Shown piece by piece: positions 31,669-37,442 of a stretch of 37,442 nucleotides of DNA. The stretch spans positions 1 to 37,442 of the forward strand of contig JAFAQY010000049.1 in assembly GCA_019261985.1 (NCBI GenBank), written 5' to 3'. Numbering within the stretch: position 1 is the first letter of the stretch; every line of letters begins with the position of its first letter. Both the position numbers and the translations under genes were made by a program. This stretch comes from Bryobacterales bacterium (GTDB lineage Bacteria > Acidobacteriota > Terriglobia > Bryobacterales > Bryobacteraceae). A model generated the notes under the pieces. That model did not search any database. It was not told the DNA's origin and worked only from the letters and a program-made list of their open reading frames with translations.

Positions 31669-33258
31669 ATGCGCGACCAAAGAGTTGAGCGTTTGGTCCG
31701 TTTTCTGTGCCGGAGCGCAGAATGCAACGCCCGGGTGAAGAGGATTCGTGTAGGCCTGCTGATCGAAAGCGGCCCCGCGGAATCGTGGCTCTACGAACTC
31801 ATTGAGCAGCTAGGGCGGATTCCATTCCTGGAGTGGAGTCTATTCACAATTCCGGCCACAACAGTTCCCACCCATCCGCTGATGCGCCGCTATCCCGCGC
31901 TGGAGCGCGCTCCCCGAAAGCTGGATTTTCTGCCGCCTCCCCATTTGCTGACCGTGAAAGACGGCCAGTTGACGCTTGAGTCTTGCGATTCGATTCGTGG
32001 AGCACAACTCGATGTGCTCCTCGCGCCGGCTCCCGGACGCCTGAGGGGCGACTGCGAGGGTCTTGCGCGCAACGGAGTGTGGTCATTTGAGATCGAGGAC
32101 ACGCCGCTAGGGGCCGGAAATTTTGGACTGTTCAGGAGTTATGAGCGCAACGCCTCCGACTTCTGCATCGGACTGGTCCGCCAGAACACGGAGCTTCGCA
32201 GCGGCGCGAGAATGCTAACCGTACAGCCTCGGTTCCAGTTCGAGTTTTATGACGATTGGAGAGCAGAGGCGTTGCTTTCCCTTGCCGTCCCGGTCTGTAT
32301 CGAATTGCTGCGGATGCGATGCGATTGGCCTCTCGACCAGCGAGAGGAGGCGCCGATGGGGGAGCCGTTTGCGAAGCCGAGCCAACTCCGGACGATACGA
32401 GTCTTCTCGGCCAAGGCGGTTCGGTACGTGCGGGCGCGTATCCGGCGGGAGGGCGCGCCTCGCGAATGGTTCATCCTCTGGCATTACGGCGATGGGCGTA
32501 TGCTGCCCGATCGGCGGCCAAACGATTGGCGGGAATTCACCGGATTCCCCGAACACGAAGCCGCCGACCCTTTCCCTTGTGCGTGGGCGGGTAAAGAATA
32601 TCTTTTCTATGAGGACGTGGTGCCGCCAAACGGCCACGGGCGGCTGGCCGTTGTGCCCTTTGAGAACGGCTGCCCCGGAACGCCACGGGTGATTCTGGAG
32701 AAGCCTTACCATCTCTCTTACCCATGCGTGTTCGAACACGAGGGACAGATGTGGATGATACCCGAGTCCGCCGAGAACAACACGGTGGAACTGTATCGCG
32801 CCAAGAACTTCCCCTTCGAATGGACCCGCGAAGCGGCCTTAGCGGAAGACGTTTCTTTTGTAGATACGACACCGGTTGTTAAAGGCGGCCAGTGGTTCTT
32901 TTTCACGACGTCCTCGTTACCGGGCGGGGTGCTCGCGTCGTTTTTGTTCAGTGCGGAAACCAACGGTCCGTGGATTCTCCACCCCTGTAATCCTGTGTCT
33001 CTGAGTCCAGACAACAGTCGCGGCGCGGGCCGAATCCTGGAACGCGATGGAGGGCTCATCCGTCCCGTTCAGGATTGTGCGCTCGGATACGGATACGCGA
33101 TCAGGATCAATCAAATCCTGGAATTAACGTCCGAACGGTTTTCCGAGAAGCAAATCGCCAGAATTCTCCCGACGTGGCGAAGGTCAATCGTAGGCACCCA
33201 TACGTTCAATTCGGACGGTGTAGTCGAAGTGACGGATGCCCGCCGGTATAAACACTAG
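31669..33258 (+). CDS. GINT1-like beta-propeller protein with degenerate formyltransferase-like N-domain
   Basis: A 529-residue protein. From about residue 23 (VKRIRVGLLIESG) to 200 it resembles the formyltransferase-like N-domain seen in bacterial relatives of glucosamine inositolphosphorylceramide transferase. The catalytic Asn-x-His is absent (NGVWSFEIED in the corresponding segment), so it is probably inactive as a formyltransferase. Residues ~260-529 form a five-bladed propeller: KPYHLSYPCVFEHEGQMWMIPESAENNTVELYRAKNFPFEW, then DTTPVVKGGQWFFFTT, RGAGRILERDGGLIRPVQDC and YGYAIRINQI. The family occurs in polysaccharide clusters as a sugar transferase-like or binding module. ATG 31669 has GAAGG upstream; GTG 31735 matches homologue starts better. 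It faces the carbamoyltransferase gene, with the stop codons sharing one CTAG. Confidence 0.78.
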   Translation: MRDQRVERLVRFLCRSAECNARVKRIRVGLLIESGPAESWLYELIEQLGRIPFLEWSLFTIPATTVPTHPLMRRYPALERAPRKLDFLPPPHLLTVKDGQLTLESCDSIRGAQLDVLLAPAPGRLRGDCEGLARNGVWSFEIEDTPLGAGNFGLFRSYERNASDFCIGLVRQNTELRSGARMLTVQPRFQFEFYDDWRAEALLSLAVPVCIELLRMRCDWPLDQREEAPMGEPFAKPSQLRTIRVFSAKAVRYVRARIRREGAPREWFILWHYGDGRMLPDRRPNDWREFTGFPEHEAADPFPCAWAGKEYLFYEDVVPPNGHGRLAVVPFENGCPGTPRVILEKPYHLSYPCVFEHEGQMWMIPESAENNTVELYRAKNFPFEWTREAALAEDVSFVDTTPVVKGGQWFFFTTSSLPGGVLASFLFSAETNGPWILHPCNPVSLSPDNSRGAGRILERDGGLIRPVQDCALGYGYAIRINQILELTSERFSEKQIARILPTWRRSIVGTHTFNSDGVVEVTDARRYKH

Positions 33259-36200
33259 AACATCACGTAAACCGACTCCGACACACTCTCGCCCAGATCG
33301 GATTTGATCGGGTGCTTCAAACCCGCTTCAATCGATTTGGCGAGCGCGGTTCGCAGAGACTCTGCCGCGGCGCGGGAAAGCCACGGCTTGGTCAGTAGAT
33401 CCGCGAAATTGGAAGCGCTGGAAGCGCCGTTTTGAGGTGGATCCGGACATTCAAACAGAGTGCGCAAATCCTGCGGCTCGCTCGATGGCGTCCACGCACT
33501 CGGCTGCGGCTGATACGCAGGGTGGACCAAAACCTGTTCGTTTTCCTTTAGCCGCAGGGCCGCGGGCCAAAACTCGGCCGTGAAGATTCGCCGCAGATCG
33601 TTGAGCAACTCTTCCGGATGCTCCTCAGGGGACGATACGGAAACATCCTCGTTTTCCAATCCCTCGCCTTTTGCTTCCGGCCAAGCAGGCTGTTCGGATT
33701 TTAGAAGTACGAAGTTGCCCAGCGCGAGGACATCCATTTCGGTCCGCATGAAGCATCGATAGGCATCCTGCGGAGTGCAGACAATGGGTTCGCCTCGAAC
33801 GTTGAATGAAGTGTTGACCACTACGGCGCAACCGGTTTTCTTTCGAAAGGCGTCGATCAGGTCGTAGAAAACCGGATGATCCACCCTTCGCACGGTTTGA
33901 ATGCGCGCGGAATAGTCCACATGGGTGATGGCCGGCACATCGCTGCGTAATTGCCTCACGACGGGTAGCAGATCGTCGTCTACCGGGATCAAATCGGGAT
34001 CGATCGGAAGGCGCCTTTCCTTTTTGACCGGCGCGACCAATAACATGTACGGGCTTTCGCAATCGATTTCGAAATAAGCGGACGCGCACTCGGCCATAAC
34101 GGCGGGCGCAAACGGGCGGAAGGACTCGCGATATTTGATCCGCAAGTTGAGTTCGGCCTGCATGGCCGGGTTGCGAGGATCGCCGAGAATCGATCGCGCG
34201 CCGAGCGATCGCGGCCCGTATTCGAGACGCCCCGCGAAGTGGCCTACCACCTTGCCTTCCTCCAGCCGGCCAGCCAAAAACTGGCTGCGTTCGTTTTCGG
34301 GGAGATAACGATGCGGATACCCGAACGTATCCAGGAAAGAGCGAATTTCATCTTCATTGAACTCCGGTCCCAGATATGAGCCGCCCTGCCGAGGACGGCC
34401 GTCTTCCCGTAAATTGCGCTTTCCGCCGAAATACGAGTAGTACACATCCAGCGCCGCACCCAGCGCGCATCCCGAATCCCCGGCGGCCGGTTGAATCCAC
34501 AATTCTTTAAACGGCCCTTCGCGCAGCAATCGTCCGTTAGCGACGCAATTAAGCGCGACTCCACCGGCTAAGCAGAGCCGGTCCTCGCCCGTGAGGTCAC
34601 GGGCCGTTTTGGCCATTCGCAAAATACATTCTTCCGTTACAACCTGAATGGACCGCGCCAGATCCATCTCACGCCTGGTGATGCGCGATTCCGGCTCACG
34701 GCGCGGGCCTCCGAACAGCTTGGCAAAACCTTCGTTGGTCATCTGGGTATCGTGCAGAAAGCCGAAGTAGGACAGGTTCAGATCCAACGATCCGTCATCC
34801 TTCAGATTCACCAGGTTGTCTAAAATTTGACCGACATAAAGAGGGCGCCCATACGGCGCCAAACCCATCATCTTGTATTCGCCGGAATTGACTTTAAACC
34901 CGGTGAATTGTGTGAATGCCGAGTATAAAAGGCCGAGGGAGTGCGGGAAGTGCAACTCGCGCAGCAGCCGGACTTCATTATCTTTGCCGCATCCGATGGC
35001 GGCAGTGGCCCATTCGCCCACACCGTCGATGGTGAGTATGGCGGCACGATCGAACGGCGATGGAAAAAAGCAACTTGCCGCATGCGAGCGATGATGGATG
35101 CCTTGTAAAACCGGTCCGCTATAGTTCAGATGTTTGCGAATCAATTCGGGGAAGTGGAGTTTTAAGCGCAGCCACGACGGCAGAATTTTCATCCACATCT
35201 TCTCAGCCGTATGGCGGTCGACAGCCATAATGGAGTGGAAAATACGCTCGACCGTAAGCCCTGTATTGTCGTAATAAACGATCGCGGCCAACTGGTTCTG
35301 ATGAATGCCCGCCTCCTCGAGGCAGTAATTGATCGCCTGATGCGGGAAACGGCGGTCGTTCTTAACGCGCGTGAATCGCTCTTCCTCCGCCGCGGCAACA
35401 ATTTCTCCGTCGCGAATCAACGCAGCGGCAGAGTTGTGGTAAAAACATGAAACCCCGAGGATATACGTGCCAGTGTGATTTCTTGGGCCCAACGCGGCGG
35501 ACGGACGCGGAGCGGGTTTCGAGGAATCGCGGCCTGCGTTCTTCAATAGTTCACGCTTGCGGATAAACTCGGCCATTTTATCGGCCACAAGTTGATTCGC
35601 GAACGGAGTAAAGTGTCCTCCCTGCTCGTAGCGAAGGCGTTGGCGTGTCTTCCAGGGGAGCTTTACCAGCATCGTGCTCACATCGGCGACGTGCACTCCG
35701 TTCGAAGGATCATCGAGGCGAGCGAACAGATCCTGATAAATCGGCTCGACGCCGTGCATGTAAAACTCGAGCGTAGGGATAGGAACGATCATCACGCTCC
35801 GCGGCTTTGCCTCGGCGATGAACTGTTTCAGAATCGCTTCCATCAATTTCCATCCCGGAGTGTGCGGAGAAGTAATATCCGGGTAGGGCTGGATTTTTTT
35901 GAAGCGATGAAGTTCGCTAATGAGGCGCGAACCTAGATCTTCGAATGCCGGGGCATGGCGCAGCGTGCTGAGCCCCGGCACTTTCTTGTATACGTTTACA
36001 ATCTCCCGATACCACTCGTTTTCTTTCTTAGAACCGGTGTTCGAGCTTGCTCCGTCGTCGATCGGACGTTCGGTGGGGACGGGAACCTGCCGCAAAATGA
36101 GCGAGCCGTTTTGCAACTCAAAATAAGGCTTCGGCACTAATAAATGGCGCCCTGTAATTCGGTCCACAGCCGGACGATGTGAGACCTGAATGCGGTGAAA

Positions 36201-36593
36201 ACTGTCGATCTGGACACAGATCATCACTAAATCGGCTGCGACATCCTTCGCTAATTTCCGATGCATCAACAGATGCTGATCCGTGCCGCTCCCGGGCACG
36301 CCGTAATTCTGAACCTCCACGTCCAGAAGATGCGCTAATTTATCCGAGTACCGGTCTTCGTTGCTAACGTTGTCCGCTGCCGTATACGAATCGCCGAACA
36401 TGAGGATTCGCGGCCGAGGTCCCTTTTCCTTTTCATACTCGAAATTTGAGCGAAAGCCCCAGCTATTCGTAACGATAAGGTAACCGCCATCTTCGCCGGG
36501 AATGCGGGCGCGCAGATTGGGAACAAATACGTGTCCAACATCTGGATCGTGCCGGATCAACATCCGATGGGTGCTTTGGGTCAGGAGAAACAT
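33255..36593 (-). CDS. SGNH-hydrolase/carbamoyltransferase fusion (NodU/CmcH type)
   Basis: A 1112-residue soluble fusion. Residues 1-360 are an SGNH-like domain: ILMFGDSYTA (Ser69), QNYGVPGSGTDQ, VQIDSF and GGHFTPFANQLVADKM (His327). Residues ~376-965 are a carbamoyltransferase with the Kae1-like half, from YILGVSCFYHNSAAALI through metal-binding HHRSHAAS and ILTIDGVGEW to LAGGVALNCVANGRL, and the C-terminal half GRLEYGPRSLGARSILGDPR ... VVNTSFNVRGEPIVCTPQDAYRCF. The final ~145 residues match nothing I know. It probably transfers carbamoyl from carbamoyl phosphate to a sugar hydroxyl in a surface glycan or metabolite, with SGNH acting on the same substrate. ATG 36593 has GAGGG upstream; GTG 36650 would add 19 residues. 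It follows thiL by 74 bp. Confidence 0.9.
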   Translation of the reverse strand: MFLLTQSTHRMLIRHDPDVGHVFVPNLRARIPGEDGGYLIVTNSWGFRSNFEYEKEKGPRPRILMFGDSYTAADNVSNEDRYSDKLAHLLDVEVQNYGVPGSGTDQHLLMHRKLAKDVAADLVMICVQIDSFHRIQVSHRPAVDRITGRHLLVPKPYFELQNGSLILRQVPVPTERPIDDGASSNTGSKKENEWYREIVNVYKKVPGLSTLRHAPAFEDLGSRLISELHRFKKIQPYPDITSPHTPGWKLMEAILKQFIAEAKPRSVMIVPIPTLEFYMHGVEPIYQDLFARLDDPSNGVHVADVSTMLVKLPWKTRQRLRYEQGGHFTPFANQLVADKMAEFIRKRELLKNAGRDSSKPAPRPSAALGPRNHTGTYILGVSCFYHNSAAALIRDGEIVAAAEEERFTRVKNDRRFPHQAINYCLEEAGIHQNQLAAIVYYDNTGLTVERIFHSIMAVDRHTAEKMWMKILPSWLRLKLHFPELIRKHLNYSGPVLQGIHHRSHAASCFFPSPFDRAAILTIDGVGEWATAAIGCGKDNEVRLLRELHFPHSLGLLYSAFTQFTGFKVNSGEYKMMGLAPYGRPLYVGQILDNLVNLKDDGSLDLNLSYFGFLHDTQMTNEGFAKLFGGPRREPESRITRREMDLARSIQVVTEECILRMAKTARDLTGEDRLCLAGGVALNCVANGRLLREGPFKELWIQPAAGDSGCALGAALDVYYSYFGGKRNLREDGRPRQGGSYLGPEFNEDEIRSFLDTFGYPHRYLPENERSQFLAGRLEEGKVVGHFAGRLEYGPRSLGARSILGDPRNPAMQAELNLRIKYRESFRPFAPAVMAECASAYFEIDCESPYMLLVAPVKKERRLPIDPDLIPVDDDLLPVVRQLRSDVPAITHVDYSARIQTVRRVDHPVFYDLIDAFRKKTGCAVVVNTSFNVRGEPIVCTPQDAYRCFMRTEMDVLALGNFVLLKSEQPAWPEAKGEGLENEDVSVSSPEEHPEELLNDLRRIFTAEFWPAALRLKENEQVLVHPAYQPQPSAWTPSSEPQDLRTLFECPDPPQNGASSASNFADLLTKPWLSRAAAESLRTALAKSIEAGLKHPIKSDLGESVSESVYVMF

Positions 36594-36667
36594 CGTGGAA
36601 CCCTCGGTACCGGCGGCAGGCGCCTCTTGCCATGATATCGGGAAACTCACACACGCGAGAAACGTGG

Positions 36668-37442
36668 CTAAATCAAGTGATCGTAGCCCCGAGGCTCGAC
36701 AGTCCGCCCTGCCATGCGCAGCTCGCCGGGATTTCCGGGAACGATTGTTCCGATCCGGATCGTCCCACGCGGACCGGATAGACGGGATGGAAGAGTGAAC
36801 AGGAGCTCGTAATCTTCCCCGCCATGGAGAGCGCGTTCGATACTTGCGCCGCGGGCCAGCGGTATTCTAGTAATCTCAGCGGCTACGCCGGATGCTTTTG
36901 TCAATCGATGCAGGTCAAGGGCGAGGCCGTCACTGATGTCCATGCACGCGGTCGCTCGTCCGCGGAGGTGAGGTGCAAGATCGAGTCTCGGCTTGATGGG
37001 GCGATCCCAGGGTTTGCCCAGCCGGCCGGAGACCCAGAGCGAATCTCCTGGACGCGCTCCATCGCGCCGCAGGGCTTTTCCTTTAGGTACAGCGCCGCAG
37101 ACCATAATGTCGCAGTAGATCCGATCGGCTCGGGCCAAGTCTCCGCCGGCGAGTCCGGTACCCGTGCGTTTGGCCAGCCGCAGCAGACCGCGGAAGAACG
37201 CTTTGATCCAGTCGGGCGTCTGCTGTTTGGAAACCGTCAGCGAGACCAGGCATACGCGGGGTTCCCCGCCTGCTGCTGCGATGTCGCTTAACGGACGCGC
37301 GAGGGCGCGTTCGCCGACGGCTCCCGGCGCGAGGTCCGAACGAAAATGCACGCACTCGATCAGTTGGTCAGATTTTAAGAGCAGGTCTTCGCCGGGATTG
37401 GGGCGGTAGACGGCGCAATCATGACCGATGCCGAGGATTAGG
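36668..37442 (-). CDS. thiL: Thiamine-monophosphate kinase ThiL (5' end outside window)
   Basis: The frame continues to the window edge. The visible 257 residues cover most of ThiL, which phosphorylates thiamine monophosphate to thiamine diphosphate. Motifs are LGIGHDCAVYRP (metal/ATP loop), SDQLIECVHFRSDLAP, ALARPLSDIAAAGGEPRVCLVSLTV, TGLAGGDLARADRIYCDI, GDSLWVSGRLGKP, ACMDISDGLALDLHRL and GGEDYELLFTLP. The loop normally reads GDDAA; here the first Asp is His (GHDCA), a change at a position involved in metal binding. The order of motifs is complete apart from the first ~25 residues. No other thiamine gene is visible. The stop lies 74 bp upstream of the carbamoyltransferase start on the same strand. 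Confidence 0.9.
   Translation of the reverse strand, partial: LILGIGHDCAVYRPNPGEDLLLKSDQLIECVHFRSDLAPGAVGERALARPLSDIAAAGGEPRVCLVSLTVSKQQTPDWIKAFFRGLLRLAKRTGTGLAGGDLARADRIYCDIMVCGAVPKGKALRRDGARPGDSLWVSGRLGKPWDRPIKPRLDLAPHLRGRATACMDISDGLALDLHRLTKASGVAAEITRIPLARGASIERALHGGEDYELLFTLPSRLSGPRGTIRIGTIVPGNPGELRMAGRTVEPRGYDHLI

Overview
The window looks like chromosomal DNA of an acidobacterium of the Solibacter/Bryobacter group (class Terriglobia, order Bryobacterales). The base composition is GC-rich throughout. Several lineage-restricted families occur together: a PadR regulator followed by an ADOP-type duplicated permease, two tandem VWFA-related acidobacterial proteins, a secreted hydrolase ending in a Solibacter-type C-terminal domain (TIGR03437-like), a protein of the GPxTPEGK family, and many short 'word' palindromes such as GGTT-GGC-AACC next to CCCCAC. 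The assignment rests on recognised family signatures; no database search was possible.

Layout. 1-2.3 kb: an exported VOC protein, tRNA-Val(GAC), and a class V aminotransferase. 2.3-7.0 kb: a minus-strand run of a GPxTPEGK protein, ABC ATPase, ABC permease, ABC ATPase, ABC permease, probably one operon. 7.2-11.0 kb: a decayed stretch, with a TonB-like pseudogene (two frame lesions), a radical SAM protein, an SMP-30/gluconolactonase pseudogene (two frame lesions) and four repeat loci. 11.1-17.6 kb: PadR-ADOP permease, a small helical protein, a LytS/LytTR two-component pair and an exported amidohydrolase. 17.6-21.3 kb: a streptomycin-kinase-like phosphotransferase, an exported HbpS/GlcG protein, an exported YqgE-like protein and purH. 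21.3-23.5 kb: two VWA proteins and a small acidobacterial protein. 23.5-28.5 kb: a tightly packed minus-strand run of secreted lipase, mazG, a GNAT transferase and an OSBS/N-succinylamino-acid racemase. 28.5-31.5 kb: a hairpin cluster, an APC amino-acid permease and a cytochrome c-PHM-type copper protein. 31.7-36.6 kb: a GINT1-like polysaccharide protein convergent with a large SGNH-carbamoyltransferase fusion. 36.7-37.4 kb: the 3' part of thiL.

The most unusual points are these: (i) dispersed double-hairpin elements whose arms differ between copies but always pair, one of which has become the C-terminus of the YqgE-like protein and a fragment of which sits in the N-terminus of the radical SAM gene; (ii) the single-chain SGNH-carbamoyltransferase facing a GINT1-like gene, with the two stop codons interlocked in a CTAG palindrome; (iii) an ABC-2 permease carrying a BamE/SmpA-like segment; (iv) a complete PHM-like copper ligand set behind a c-type heme site; (v) the racemase next to a GNAT enzyme, which suggests N-succinyl amino acid chemistry rather than menaquinone synthesis.
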